Origin: JAVWHP01 sp036639955
GTDB taxonomy: Bacteria; Bacillota_I; Bacilli_A; Erysipelotrichales; Erysipelotrichaceae
NCBI GenBank assembly: GCA_036639955.1
Contig: JAVWHP010000009.1
Coordinates: forward strand, 1 to 60,115
Direction of reading: 5' to 3'
Length of the DNA stretch: 60,115 nucleotides
Shown here piece by piece: positions 41,471 through 50,624 of the stretch. The translations under genes were made by a program, and so were the position numbers. Within the stretch, counting starts at the first letter, position 1; every line of letters starts with the position of its first letter. A model generated the notes under the pieces. The model worked only from the letters and a program-made list of their open reading frames with translations, made no database searches and was not told where the DNA came from.

Positions 41471-42430
41471 TTATTCGTATGATTTAAAGTTTAAACCTAA
41501 ATCATATATTTTATCTTTTACTTCTTTGAGTGATTTCTTACCTAAGTTTCTAACTCTCATCATTTCATCTTCGGTCTTTTGTGTTAACTCTTCAACAGTC
41601 TGGATTCCAGCACGTTTTAAACAGTTATAAGAACGAACAGATAAATCTAAATCTTCAATCATCATTACTAGTCCTTTATTAACAATTTCTCCTTGAGCTT
41701 CTTTCATGACAGATTCTAAGTCATTTACAGCGTCATTGACAGTTGTTAAAATTTCTAGATGATCAATTAAAATTTTAGAACCTAATGCGATTGATTCTTG
41801 AGGAGTTATAGATCCGTTAGTCCAAATCTCAAATATAACTCTATCATACTTAGCATTTTGTCCAACACGAGTTGGTTCTACTAAGTAAGAAATCTTTTCG
41901 ATAGGAGTGTAGATTGCATCTGTATAAATGGTACCTAATGGTTGGTTAGCGCCTTGATACATCTGTTTATTAGTATCTGCGTTAACATAACCTCTTCCCA
42001 TACGAACCTGTAAATCCATTTCCAACTCTCCATCTTCTTCAAGAGTACAGATGTATAAATCTTGATTCAAGATTTCTACACCTTCTGGACAAATGATATC
42101 TGCACCAGTTACGGTACCAGGTCCTTTTTTAGAAATTCTCAATGTATACACTTCATCTTCTGCAATCTCGATAATCAAAGTCTTGATGTTTAGGATCATA
42201 GATGTTACGTCTTCTACAACTCCAGGAATTGCAGTAAACTCATGATATGCTCCTGTAACTTTAATTGAAAATACGGCTGCCCCTGGTAAAGAGGAAAGCA
42301 AAACGCGTCTAAGTGCGTTACCAATTGTTGTTCCGAATCCTCTTTCAAGGGGTTCAAAAACAAACTTACCGTAATTTTCTGAATCTACATATTCTTTTAC
42401 TTCAAATTGTGCACGTTCGAATTTTTGCAT
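41471..42430 (-). CDS. rpoA: RNA polymerase alpha subunit
   Basis: 319 residues from ATG 42430 with GAGGAGG upstream; five extra codons in the longer frame would precede the ribosome site. Dimerisation domain with LERGFGTTIGNALRRVLLSS (about 27-46) and the C-terminal domain (about 250-319) with DLDLSVRSYNCLKRAGI and RNLGKKSLKEVKDK that contacts UP elements and activators. Confidence 0.98.
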   Translation of the reverse strand: MQKFERAQFEVKEYVDSENYGKFVFEPLERGFGTTIGNALRRVLLSSLPGAAVFSIKVTGAYHEFTAIPGVVEDVTSMILNIKTLIIEIAEDEVYTLRISKKGPGTVTGADIICPEGVEILNQDLYICTLEEDGELEMDLQVRMGRGYVNADTNKQMYQGANQPLGTIYTDAIYTPIEKISYLVEPTRVGQNAKYDRVIFEIWTNGSITPQESIALGSKILIDHLEILTTVNDAVNDLESVMKEAQGEIVNKGLVMMIEDLDLSVRSYNCLKRAGIQTVEELTQKTEDEMMRVRNLGKKSLKEVKDKIYDLGLNFKSYE

Positions 42431-42455
42431 ATAATACCTCCTCAACTAAGGTAAA

Positions 42456-42854
42456 TTAACCACGTGGTCGTTTTGGTGGTCGACATCCATTATGTGGAAT
42501 AGGTGTTACATCATTAATTAATGTAATTTCTAATCCAGCAACTTGTAATGCTCTTACAGCGGCTTCACGTCCAGGTCCTGGGCCTTTAACACAAACTGCG
42601 ATTTGTTTCATACCATTTTCGATAGCTGCTTTACCAGCAGCTTCTCCAGCTAATTGAGCTGCGAAAGGTGTTGATTTACGAGATCCTTTGTACCCTAATG
42701 CTCCTGCACTTGACCAAGCAATTGCATTTCCGTTTTCATCAGAAATGGTAACAATTGTATTGTTAAAAGTTGAATGAACATGTGCGACGCCTCGGGCAAT
42801 GTTCTTGCGGGCACGACGTTTACGTGCGCCTGCGGCTTTTTTAGTATTTGCCAT
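42456..42854 (-). CDS. rpsK: 30S ribosomal protein S11 (uS11)
   Basis: 132 residues. HVHSTFNNTIVTISDENGN, GYKGSRKSTPFAAQLA and the end TPIPHNGCRPPKRPRG are family landmarks. It lines the mRNA platform near the E site. Between rpsM and rpoA as in other Bacillota. Confidence 0.98.
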   Translation of the reverse strand: MANTKKAAGARKRRARKNIARGVAHVHSTFNNTIVTISDENGNAIAWSSAGALGYKGSRKSTPFAAQLAGEAAGKAAIENGMKQIAVCVKGPGPGREAAVRALQVAGLEITLINDVTPIPHNGCRPPKRPRG

Positions 42855-42873
42855 TTTAGTTCCTCCCTATCGT

Positions 42874-43239
42874 CTATTTCTTCTTGTTTGCTACTGTACG
42901 AACTGGACCTTTACGCGTACGAGCATTTGTTTTGGTACGTTGACCACGAACTGGTAATCCTTTACGGTGACGAGTTCCACGGTAACTACCGATTTCCATT
43001 AAACGTTTAATGTTTAATGATGTATCACGACGTAAATCACCTTCAACCTTGATTCCATCGATTTCACTACGAATGGCACTAATTTGTTCTTCTGTTAAAT
43101 CTTTAACACGAAGTTCTTCACTAATCCCTGTTTTTGCTAATATTTGTTCCGCTTTAGTGCGGCCAATTCCATAAATATAAGTTAATGAGACAACAACACG
43201 TTTGTCACGTGGAATGTCTACTCCTGCAATACGAGCCAT
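42874..43239 (-). CDS. rpsM: 30S ribosomal protein S13 (uS13)
   Basis: 121 residues. MARIAGVDIPRDKRV at the start, YIYGIGRTKAEQIL (helix-two-turn-helix), and the basic tail GQRTKTNARTRKGP that contacts the P-site tRNA. Ribosome site GGAGGTG before ATG 43239. Confidence 0.98.
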   Translation of the reverse strand: MARIAGVDIPRDKRVVVSLTYIYGIGRTKAEQILAKTGISEELRVKDLTEEQISAIRSEIDGIKVEGDLRRDTSLNIKRLMEIGSYRGTRHRKGLPVRGQRTKTNARTRKGPVRTVANKKK

Positions 43240-43256
43240 ATTTGTCTACACCTCCA

Positions 43257-43370
43257 TTACCCTTGTCTTTGTTTGTGTTTTGGGTTTTCACAAATTACCA
43301 TTACGCGACCTTTGCGCTTAATGACGCGGCACTTATCGCATATTGGTTTGACTGATGGTCTTACTTTCAT
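43257..43370 (-). CDS. rpmJ: 50S ribosomal protein L36 (bL36)
   Basis: 37 residues: MKVRPSVKPICDKCRV, then IKRKGRVMVICENPKHKQRQG. The zinc ligands C-x2-C...C...H (CDKC, C, H) are kept, so this is the zinc-binding form. AAGGAGGATAAACGC precedes the ATG. Too short for common length cut-offs. Confidence 0.97.
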   Translation of the reverse strand: MKVRPSVKPICDKCRVIKRKGRVMVICENPKHKQRQG

Positions 43371-43392
43371 GCGTTTATCCTCCTTATTCAGA

Positions 43393-43611
43393 CTATTTAT
43401 GTCTGAATGTTATACGCCCACGTGTTAAATCGTAGGGCGAAATTTCTACAGTGACACGATCTCCCGGTAAAATGCGAATGTAATGCATACGGATTTTACC
43501 AGAAACGTGAGCTAAAATAACGTGTCCATTTGATAATTTCACTTTGAACATTGCGTTAGGAAGAGTATCTTCTATAACGCCTTCTATTTCAATAACATCT
43601 TGTTTACTCAT
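43393..43611 (-). CDS. infA: translation initiation factor IF-1
   Basis: 72 residues, normal size for this OB-fold protein. DVIEIEGVIEDTLPNAMFKV at the start and ILPGDRVTVEISPYDL are family landmarks. It binds the A site during initiation. Its start overlaps the map end by eight bases; AGGAGG lies twelve bases upstream. Confidence 0.97.
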   Translation of the reverse strand: MSKQDVIEIEGVIEDTLPNAMFKVKLSNGHVILAHVSGKIRMHYIRILPGDRVTVEISPYDLTRGRITFRHK

Positions 43612-44380
43612 TATTTAGATGTTCCTCCTTATTGGTTGTGGTTGTAAGAATCTCACAACCATCTTTTGTAATTACAATTGTATGCTCATAGTGTGCGCAT
43701 AGCGAACCATCTTTAGTTACTACAGCCCACTCATCACTTAATACTCTTGTATGCGGTTTTCCCATATGAACCATTGGTTCAACGGCGATTGTCATACCCT
43801 CTTTCAAAAGTATTCCATGCCCTGCTGGGCCAAAATTTGGAACCGTTGGATCTTCATGAACTGAAGTACCAACGCCATGTCCTGCATAATCTTGTGGTAT
43901 TGAATAACCATGTTCGAAAACATAATTACCAATAGCATTTGATATGTCAGTTACTCTATTACCTGCCTTAGCCATTTTTAAACCTTCAAATAATGATTGT
44001 TTAGTCACATCGAGCAACTCTTGCGTCGCTTTATCAATGTGTCCAACAGCATAAGTCCAGGCAGAGTCACCATGATAACCATGATAACAAGCACCAATAT
44101 CTACTGAAACGATATCTCCGTTCTTAAGCTTAACATTACTTGGAATGCCATGAACTAGAACAGAGTTTATAGATATACATGTTGCTGCTGGAAAATCATA
44201 TAATCCTTTAAATGATGCTGTAGCATGATTAGCTACAATAACATCTTCTACGATTTTATCAATTTGTTTTCCTGTTATCCCAGGTTTAATTGCTTTCGCA
44301 ACTGCTTCATGGGCCAATCCAACAATTCTTCCAGCTTCTTTCATATAATCTATTTCTCTTGGTGACTTTGTAGTGACCAT
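43604..44380 (-). CDS. map: methionine aminopeptidase, type I
   Basis: 258 residues. Metal ligands of the pita-bread fold are seen: VSVDIGACYHGYHGDSAWT (two Asp), GHGVGTSVHEDP (His), MTIAVEP (Glu) and the final Glu in YEHTIVI. Removes initiator methionine. Begins on the last base of the adk stop (TAATG). Confidence 0.97.
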   Translation of the reverse strand: MVTTKSPREIDYMKEAGRIVGLAHEAVAKAIKPGITGKQIDKIVEDVIVANHATASFKGLYDFPAATCISINSVLVHGIPSNVKLKNGDIVSVDIGACYHGYHGDSAWTYAVGHIDKATQELLDVTKQSLFEGLKMAKAGNRVTDISNAIGNYVFEHGYSIPQDYAGHGVGTSVHEDPTVPNFGPAGHGILLKEGMTIAVEPMVHMGKPHTRVLSDEWAVVTKDGSLCAHYEHTIVITKDGCEILTTTTNKEEHLNNE

Positions 44381-45027
44381 TATTTAGCCTCCAAGGCTTT
44401 TAATATGTCCTTCCAAACGTCATCAACAGATTGATTAGCATCAACACTAATAAGTAATTTCTTACTTTCATAGAAATCTAATACTGGTTCAGTTGACTTC
44501 TTGTATTCATCTAAACGAACACTTAAGCTTTCAACAGTATCATCTTTTCTTTGGTATAATTCTCCACCACATTCATCACAGATTCCTTCAACTTTAGAAG
44601 GATGAGATTTAGTATGGTAGATAGCATCACACTTTTTGCAAAGACGACGTCCAGTAATACGATTTGTTAATGCTTCGAATGGCATATCTAATGTAATTAC
44701 TAGATCTATAGCTAGTGGTGTACCTGCTGTAAGTTGATCAAACACTTTAGCTTGGTCTAACGTACGTGGGTATCCATCTAACAAGAATCCATTCTTGTTA
44801 TCAAGTTTTTCTAAGAAACTCTTTACCATTGGGTTAGTAACTTCATCAGGTACTAATAATCCTTTGTCCATATAGTTCTTAGCTTGTAAACCTAATTCAG
44901 TTTGATTACCAACTTCACTTCTGAAGATGTTACCAGTTGAAATATGGTTTACATTAAATTTTTCTACTAATTTTGTAGACATAGTACCTTTACCGGCACC
45001 AGGTCCACCCATAATTAATATGTTCAT
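44380..45027 (-). CDS. adk: adenylate kinase
   Basis: 215 residues from ATG 45027, chosen because AGGAG lies eight bases upstream and the longer GTG frame would begin in it. P-loop GGPGAGKGT (about 6-14), NMP-binding TGNIFR, and a long LID with four cysteines (LCKKCDA and ICDECGG), the zinc LID of Gram-positives. Balances AMP, ADP and ATP. Confidence 0.97.
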   Translation of the reverse strand: MNILIMGGPGAGKGTMSTKLVEKFNVNHISTGNIFRSEVGNQTELGLQAKNYMDKGLLVPDEVTNPMVKSFLEKLDNKNGFLLDGYPRTLDQAKVFDQLTAGTPLAIDLVITLDMPFEALTNRITGRRLCKKCDAIYHTKSHPSKVEGICDECGGELYQRKDDTVESLSVRLDEYKKSTEPVLDFYESKKLLISVDANQSVDDVWKDILKALEAK

Positions 45028-45038
45028 AAACTTCACTC

Positions 45039-46331
45039 CTATCTTTGTAGGAAACCACGATATGATTTCTGTGTTAATTTTCCTGTTAATTGTTTAGTTG
45101 TTTCCATTGCAACTCCGACTACTATTATCAACCCAGTTCCACCTAATGATAGGCTTGCTGGTAAATTAGTAACCATTGGTACAATGTGTGGAAGCAACGC
45201 TATAAATGCTAGGGAAACTGCACCGAATACCGTAATTCTACATAAAACAGTATTAATAAATTCTTTAGTCTCAACTCCTGGTCTAACACCGGGAATATAA
45301 GAGTTGGATTTACCTAAATTTTCTGCAATCTTTTGAGGATCCATCTGTAATTTAGTATAAAAGAAAGTAAACAGTATAATCATTACAACATATATTACTA
45401 ATCCATGGTAAGACTGTAAATTGAATACATTCTTTATACCAGCTAATATCGTATTTTCTGGTAAGAAGCTTGCTATCGTACCTGGAATAATCATTAATGC
45501 AGAAGCGAAAATTACTGGAATTACACTTGCTGAATTAATTTTTAATGGTAAATATGTCATATCCTTCTTAGGCTTATCTTGAATTGCACTAGATGTATAT
45601 TGAATTGGGATCTTACGAACCGCAGTTGAAACATACACTACTAATACTACTATTAATAAGTAAACAAGTAGATATAGTATAAACTTAATAATACCAAACA
45701 TCAAGGTTGCATCAGTAGCTGCTCCAATAAATGTAGCATATGCTCCCATAAAGTTTGCAGGAAGGTTGGCAACTATACCAGCGAAAATTATCATTGATAT
45801 ACCATTTCCAATACCTTTAATTGTAATTCTATCTCCTAACCAAAGTAAGAACATAGATCCAGCTGTAAGTAATGTAATAATATAAATGTATGATTTAACG
45901 CTTGTATCAATTAGAACTCCGTACTGAGCATTGAATGTATATGTAATAGCGAATGCTTGTACAAAACATAGAACAACACCTAAATAACGTGTATAACGGT
46001 CTAATTGTTTTTTACCACTAGCTCCTTGTTTAGAAAGTTCTGCTAATGGTGGAATGATATCCATTGATAACAACTGTATAACAATACTTGCTGTAATGTA
46101 TGGTCCAATACCTAATGCGAAGATAGAGAATTTCTCCATTGCTCCACCACCAAGTAGGTTCATCATTCCAAAAATTCCACTCCCATTAAATTTTTGCAAT
46201 ACTGCTTGTGTATCTACACCTGGAACAGGAATTGCTGCTCCAAATCTAAATATAAACAGGACGCCTAATGTGAATAAGATCTTATTTCTAATTTCTTTAT
46301 TCTTAAACAATCCGGTTAGAGTTGCTATCAT
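45039..46331 (-). CDS. secY: protein translocase subunit SecY
   Basis: 430 residues from ATG 46331 behind AGAGG; the frame extends 26 codons further into rplO, which is not used. Ten membrane helices. IPVPGVDT, FALGIGPYITASIVIQLL and the plug and gate segments are those of SecY; the loop GVRPGVETKEF contacts SecA and the ribosome. Between rplO and adk as usual. Confidence 0.97.
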   Translation of the reverse strand: MIATLTGLFKNKEIRNKILFTLGVLFIFRFGAAIPVPGVDTQAVLQKFNGSGIFGMMNLLGGGAMEKFSIFALGIGPYITASIVIQLLSMDIIPPLAELSKQGASGKKQLDRYTRYLGVVLCFVQAFAITYTFNAQYGVLIDTSVKSYIYIITLLTAGSMFLLWLGDRITIKGIGNGISMIIFAGIVANLPANFMGAYATFIGAATDATLMFGIIKFILYLLVYLLIVVLVVYVSTAVRKIPIQYTSSAIQDKPKKDMTYLPLKINSASVIPVIFASALMIIPGTIASFLPENTILAGIKNVFNLQSYHGLVIYVVMIILFTFFYTKLQMDPQKIAENLGKSNSYIPGVRPGVETKEFINTVLCRITVFGAVSLAFIALLPHIVPMVTNLPASLSLGGTGLIIVVGVAMETTKQLTGKLTQKSYRGFLQR

Positions 46332-46332
46332 A

Positions 46333-46773
46333 TTAGATAACCTCTGCTTTTCCGCCTGCTTTTTCAATACTAGCAATTGCTGATTTTGAGAATTTATTAG
46401 CTTTAACAACTAATTTCTTTTCTAAAACACCAGTTCCTAGGACTTTAATTCCATCTAATTCTTTTTTAACCAATCCTGTTTCTAATAACATTACTGGTGT
46501 AACTTCAACTCCATCTTCAAAGCAGTTTAAGCTTTCAACATTAACAATTCCATAAACTTTACGAGTAAAGTTTGTGAATCCACGTTTTGGTAAACGTCTT
46601 GCTAAAGTTGTCTGACCACCTTCAAAGCCTAAACGAACACCACCACCACTACGTGAGTTTTGTCCTTTTTGACCTTTACCAGATGTCTTACCTGTTCCAG
46701 AACCGTGTCCACGACCGATTCTTTTGCTCACTGATCTTGAACCTTCAGTGTATTTCATTTCATGTAATTTCAT
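46333..46773 (-). CDS. rplO: 50S ribosomal protein L15 (uL15)
   Basis: 146 residues. GRGHGSGTGKTSGKGQKGQ and GFEGGQTTLARRLPKRGF identify L15. The preceding gene is rpsE with only 15 bases between; rpmD (L30), which normally lies here, is missing. Confidence 0.98.
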   Translation of the reverse strand: MKLHEMKYTEGSRSVSKRIGRGHGSGTGKTSGKGQKGQNSRSGGGVRLGFEGGQTTLARRLPKRGFTNFTRKVYGIVNVESLNCFEDGVEVTPVMLLETGLVKKELDGIKVLGTGVLEKKLVVKANKFSKSAIASIEKAGGKAEVI

Positions 46774-46788
46774 GTTATTTCCTCCTAA

Positions 46789-47304
46789 TTAACCGCGAAT
46801 ATCTTGTGGCTTTTTATCACGGAGACGTGCTATTTGATCTACAGTTCTTAATTCCTGTAAAGCAACAATTGTAGCACGAACCATGTTAATTGGAGTACGT
46901 GATCCTAAACACTTAGAAAGAATATCACTAATACCAGCTAATTCTAATACGGCACGAACAGGTCCACCAGCAATAACTCCAGTACCTTCTGCAGCAGGTC
47001 TTAATAATACAGATCCAGCTCCATAGTTTCCAGTAATTGCATGAGGAATAGTTGTTCCATTTACGATTGGTACATTGAATACATTTTTCTTTGCATCTTC
47101 AATTGCTTTTTTAATAGCATCAGGTACTTCGTTAGCTTTTCCAGTACCGAATCCAACGCGGCCTTTTTTATCTCCAATAACTACTAATGCAGCAAAGCGG
47201 AAACGACGTCCACCCTTAACTACTTTAGTAACACGGTTGATAGTTACCACGCGTTCTTCGAACTCTTTATCGCGTTCACGGTCTCTTCTTGGTTTGCGTT
47301 CCAT
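46789..47304 (-). CDS. rpsE: 30S ribosomal protein S5 (uS5)
   Basis: 171 residues. ATG 47304 has GGAGG eight bases upstream; the ATG two codons earlier is too close to it. RVTKVVKGGRRFRFAALVV and GSGTGVIAGGPVRA-like (EGTGVIAGGPVRAVLELAG) are S5 landmarks for fidelity and mRNA unwinding. Confidence 0.98.
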   Translation of the reverse strand: MERKPRRDRERDKEFEERVVTINRVTKVVKGGRRFRFAALVVIGDKKGRVGFGTGKANEVPDAIKKAIEDAKKNVFNVPIVNGTTIPHAITGNYGAGSVLLRPAAEGTGVIAGGPVRAVLELAGISDILSKCLGSRTPINMVRATIVALQELRTVDQIARLRDKKPQDIRG

Positions 47305-47317
47305 TCGCATGACCTCC

Positions 47318-47674
47318 TTAAAATTTCAATCCGGCAGTTCTAGCTGATTCAGCTAGTGCCTTTACACGACCATGGTAAACGTATCCACCACGATCAAATA
47401 CTACGTTAGAAATTTTAGCTTCTAAAGCACGTTTAGCAATTTCTGCTCCTACTTTAGTTGAAGCTTCAATATTACTTCCGTTTTCTAATTTCATATCAAC
47501 ACTACTTGCTGACGCTAATGTCTTACCATTAACATCATCGATAATTTGCGCGTGAATGTGCGCATTTGAACGGAATACGTTCAGACGTGGACATTCAGGA
47601 GTACCATTGATTTTTCTACGAACACGCGCATGACGGCGTAAACGTTCTTCGTTTTTTGCAACTTTCTTTAGCAT
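47318..47674 (-). CDS. rplR: 50S ribosomal protein L18 (uL18)
   Basis: 118 residues. RRHARVRRKINGTPECPRL and the end FDRGGYVYHGRVKALAESAR are L18, the 5S rRNA binder. Spacing of seven bases to rpsE. Confidence 0.98.
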   Translation of the reverse strand: MLKKVAKNEERLRRHARVRRKINGTPECPRLNVFRSNAHIHAQIIDDVNGKTLASASSVDMKLENGSNIEASTKVGAEIAKRALEAKISNVVFDRGGYVYHGRVKALAESARTAGLKF

Positions 47675-47695
47675 CGTTCTATTGCTCCTTTCACA

Positions 47696-48241
47696 CTATT
47701 TCTTACCAGCAGTTTTACCTTCCTTACGACGGACAGTTTCACCTTGATAGCGAATACCTTTTCCTTTGTAAGGTTCTGGTTTTCTGGTAGCACGAATATT
47801 TGCAGCCCATTCTCCAACTAGTTGTTTGTCAATTCCTGAAACCGCAATTTCAGTAGCTGATTTACATTCGATTTGAATACCTTCTTCACATTCGAATTCA
47901 ACTGGGTGTGAATAACCTATGTTTAATACTAATTTTTTACCTGTAACTGCAGCACGATATCCAATACCGACAATCTCCAATGTACGAGTAAATCCATTTG
48001 ATACACCTTCAACCATGTTATTGATTAAAGCACGTGTAGTTCCATGTAATTGTTTTGTATGCTTTTCCTCATTAGGACGAGCAACAGTTAATATTCCTTC
48101 TTCCAATTTGATTTCCATCAATTGAGAGAACTGACGAGTTAAAGTTCCTTTAGGTCCTTTAACAGTCACCTCGTTACCAGCAGCAATTGTAATTTCAACT
48201 CCTGCAGGAACGGTAATCGCTTTATTACCGATACGTGACAT
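47696..48241 (-). CDS. rplF: 50S ribosomal protein L6 (uL6)
   Basis: 181 residues. MSRIGNKAITVPAGVEI, GYRAAVTGKKLVLNIGYSHP and the end KPEPYKGKGIRYQGE are L6. It sits near the factor-binding site of the 50S subunit. Confidence 0.98.
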   Translation of the reverse strand: MSRIGNKAITVPAGVEITIAAGNEVTVKGPKGTLTRQFSQLMEIKLEEGILTVARPNEEKHTKQLHGTTRALINNMVEGVSNGFTRTLEIVGIGYRAAVTGKKLVLNIGYSHPVEFECEEGIQIECKSATEIAVSGIDKQLVGEWAANIRATRKPEPYKGKGIRYQGETVRRKEGKTAGKK

Positions 48242-48253
48242 CTTATTTTCCTC

Positions 48254-48652
48254 CTACCATACGTAGGCGATAACTTCGCCACCAATATGTTTAGCTCTTG
48301 CATCTTTATCAGTCATTAGTCCATCTGAAGTTGATATAATAGCTATACCTAAACCATTTAATACTCTAGGGATAGAATCAACTTTAGTATAAGAACGTAA
48401 ACCTGGTTTAGACATTCTCTTTAAACCAGAGATAACTTTTTCGTTATTAGCACCATATTTTAATGTAACAGTAATATCTTTCTTAAGATCTCCTGATACA
48501 GTGTAATCTACGATGAATCCTTCTTCTTTTAAAATTCTTGCAATTTCTTTCTTTTCTTTTGATGCTGGAATTGTAACTGTTTCGTGACGTTGTTGTACAG
48601 CGTTACGAATTCTTGTTAGCATATCAGCGATCGGATCTGTCATGATCATCAT
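48254..48652 (-). CDS. rpsH: 30S ribosomal protein S8 (uS8)
   Basis: 132 residues. MTDPIADMLTRIRNA at the start and GLGIAIISTSDGLMTDKDAR at the end are S8. AAGGAGG lies nine bases before the first ATG; a second ATG follows at once. In many bacteria S8 represses the spc operon by binding its mRNA. Confidence 0.98.
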   Translation of the reverse strand: MMIMTDPIADMLTRIRNAVQQRHETVTIPASKEKKEIARILKEEGFIVDYTVSGDLKKDITVTLKYGANNEKVISGLKRMSKPGLRSYTKVDSIPRVLNGLGIAIISTSDGLMTDKDARAKHIGGEVIAYVW

Positions 48653-48674
48653 AACTAAATTCCTCCTTCCATTC

Positions 48675-48860
48675 CTACCAACTAGCCTTTTTCACACCCG
48701 GGATTTGGCCTTTATAAGCCAATTCACGGAAGCAAATACGACATAGTTTGTATTTTTTTAACACTGAGTGAGGACGTCCACAACGTTCACAACGTGTGTA
48801 CTCACGCACTGAGAACTTTTGAGGACGTTTTGATTTTAAAACCATTGCTTTTTTTGCCAT
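48675..48860 (-). CDS. rpsZ: 30S ribosomal protein S14 type Z (uS14)
   Basis: 61 residues with CERCGRPHSVLKKYKLCRIC, two C-x2-C pairs that bind zinc. This short form replaces the longer zinc-free S14 in many Gram-positives. Confidence 0.97.
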   Translation of the reverse strand: MAKKAMVLKSKRPQKFSVREYTRCERCGRPHSVLKKYKLCRICFRELAYKGQIPGVKKASW

Positions 48861-48874
48861 TTTAATAAGTCCTC

Positions 48875-49414
48875 CTATTTATGGAAAGGCATGCCTAATC
48901 CAACAAGTAATGCCTTTGATTCTTCGTTTGTTTTAGCAGTAGTAACGATTACTACGTCCATTCCACGAACTTTGTTAACCTTATCGAAATTGATTTCTGG
49001 GAATATAAGTTGTTCTTTAATTCCTAGTGTGTAGTTTCCTCTTCCATCAAATGATGTTTTAGAAACTCCACGGAAATCTCTAACTCTAGGTAATGAAATA
49101 TTCATTAGCTTGTCTAAGAAGTCATACATTTTCTCTCCACGAAGAGTAACTTTACAACCGATAGGCATTCCTTCACGAAGTTTGAAGTTCGCGATAGATT
49201 TCTTAGCTTTAGTAATTAATGGTTTTTGACCAGTAATTTGAGTTAACTCAACTACAGCTTCATCCAAGATCTTAGGATTAGTGATTGCTTCACCAATACC
49301 CATATTGATAACAATCTTATCAATTTTAGGTGCTTGCATAATTGAACTATAATTAAATTCTTTAACCATCGCTGGTACAACTGTTGTTGTATATTTTTCT
49401 TGTAGGCGGTTCAT
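48875..49414 (-). CDS. rplE: 50S ribosomal protein L5 (uL5)
   Basis: 179 residues. KIVINMGIGEA, ITGQKPLITKAKKSIANFKLR-type stretch and PRVRDFRGVSKTSFDGRGNY are L5, which binds 5S rRNA with L18. Confidence 0.98.
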   Translation of the reverse strand: MNRLQEKYTTTVVPAMVKEFNYSSIMQAPKIDKIVINMGIGEAITNPKILDEAVVELTQITGQKPLITKAKKSIANFKLREGMPIGCKVTLRGEKMYDFLDKLMNISLPRVRDFRGVSKTSFDGRGNYTLGIKEQLIFPEINFDKVNKVRGMDVVIVTTAKTNEESKALLVGLGMPFHK

Positions 49415-49416
49415 AT

Positions 49417-49746
49417 TTATTTAGCCCCCTTTTTCTTTTTATCTACGTCATTACCAGTAGCTTTGAAAACTCTAGTTTTAACGCCATCTTCAATTTTGTA
49501 ACCAATCTTACTTGCTTTCTTAGCTTTAGCATCATATGCCATTACATTAGAAACATGAAGTGGTACTTCAATTTCGATGATTCCACCATCAGGGTTATCC
49601 TGAGTTGGTTTAAGATGTTTTTTCATTAAGTTAACACCTTCAACAATAACTTTTTCTTCTGTTGGGAATACTTTAGTTACTTCTCCAGTTGTGCCCTTGT
49701 ATTGGCCTGAAATAACTTGTACTTTATCGCCTTTTTTAATTTTCAC
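49417..49746 (-). CDS. rplX: 50S ribosomal protein L24 (uL24)
   Basis: 109 residues from GTG 49746; AGGAGGT lies seven bases upstream and the frame's earlier GTG is inside it. The KOW motif KIKKGDKVQVISGQYKGTTG opens the protein. An assembly initiator of the 50S subunit. Confidence 0.96.
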   Translation of the reverse strand: MKIKKGDKVQVISGQYKGTTGEVTKVFPTEEKVIVEGVNLMKKHLKPTQDNPDGGIIEIEVPLHVSNVMAYDAKAKKASKIGYKIEDGVKTRVFKATGNDVDKKKKGAK

Positions 49747-49758
49747 GAAAGACACCTC

Positions 49759-50127
49759 CTATAAAACTTCTGGTGCTAAAGAAACAATTTTCATATATTC
49801 TTTATCACGCAATTCTCTTGCAACTGGACCAAAGATACGAGTTCCACGAGGAGTCTTGTCATCTTTAATCAATACTACTGCGTTGTCATCAAATTTAATG
49901 TAAGTTCCGTTATCACGACGTACTTCACGACGAGTTCTAACGATTACAGCTTTAACAACTTCACCTTTTTTTACTGTTCCACCAGTTGTAGCCTGTTTAA
50001 CAGTGCACACAACTACATCACCGATGCTTGAAAATTTACGTCTACTTCCACCTAAACTACGGATGACTAAAACTTCTTTAGCACCTGTGTTGTCAGCTAC
50101 TCGTAATCTACTTTCATTTTGTATCAT
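49759..50127 (-). CDS. rplN: 50S ribosomal protein L14 (uL14)
   Basis: 122 residues, normal length. RLRVADNTGAKEVLVI and FDDNAVVLIKDDKTPRGTRI are L14 landmarks. It contacts 16S rRNA in a subunit bridge. Confidence 0.98.
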   Translation of the reverse strand: MIQNESRLRVADNTGAKEVLVIRSLGGSRRKFSSIGDVVVCTVKQATTGGTVKKGEVVKAVIVRTRREVRRDNGTYIKFDDNAVVLIKDDKTPRGTRIFGPVARELRDKEYMKIVSLAPEVL

Positions 50128-50146
50128 GTATATTACCTCCTAGCGA

Positions 50147-50407
50147 CTAAAGAACTTCAGCTTTTTCAACGATACGAATCAAACGGAAACGTTTAGTAGC
50201 TGATAATGGACGAGTTTCCATAATTTCTACTTTGTCACCTAATTTTGCTTCATTCATTTCGTCATGAGCTTTGAATTTCTTAGAATATTTTACACGTTTT
50301 CCATATAATGGATGTGTTTTCTTTGTTTCAACTATTACTGTTATAGTTTTGTCCATTTTATCTGAAACTACTGTTCCACGATAAGCTTTACGGTTAGATC
50401 TTTCCAT
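50147..50407 (-). CDS. rpsQ: 30S ribosomal protein S17 (uS17)
   Basis: 86 residues. RKAYRGTVVSDKMDKTITV and KVEIMETRPLSATKRFRL are S17, an OB-fold binder of 16S rRNA. Confidence 0.98.
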   Translation of the reverse strand: MERSNRKAYRGTVVSDKMDKTITVIVETKKTHPLYGKRVKYSKKFKAHDEMNEAKLGDKVEIMETRPLSATKRFRLIRIVEKAEVL

Positions 50408-50421
50408 AATGTCGATCCTCC

Positions 50422-50622
50422 TTAATCTTGATTACTAAGCTCGCGCTCAGTCATCACTGTTTTAATGCGGGCGATAGTTTTCTTAATAGTTTTCATACGA
50501 GCACTATTTTGAAGTTGACCTGTTGCCTGCTGGAAACGAAGGTTAAAGAGTTCTTCTTTAAGCGTTTCGATCTCTTTTAATAATTCTGTGTTGTCTTTTT
50601 CTCTGATCTCTTTTGCGCTCAT
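50422..50622 (-). CDS. rpmC: 50S ribosomal protein L29 (uL29)
   Basis: 66 residues, two helices. KEIREKDNTELLKEIETLKE and LFNLRFQQATGQL are L29. It lies at the peptide tunnel exit with L23. Confidence 0.98.
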   Translation of the reverse strand: MSAKEIREKDNTELLKEIETLKEELFNLRFQQATGQLQNSARMKTIKKTIARIKTVMTERELSNQD

Positions 50623-50624
50623 CT

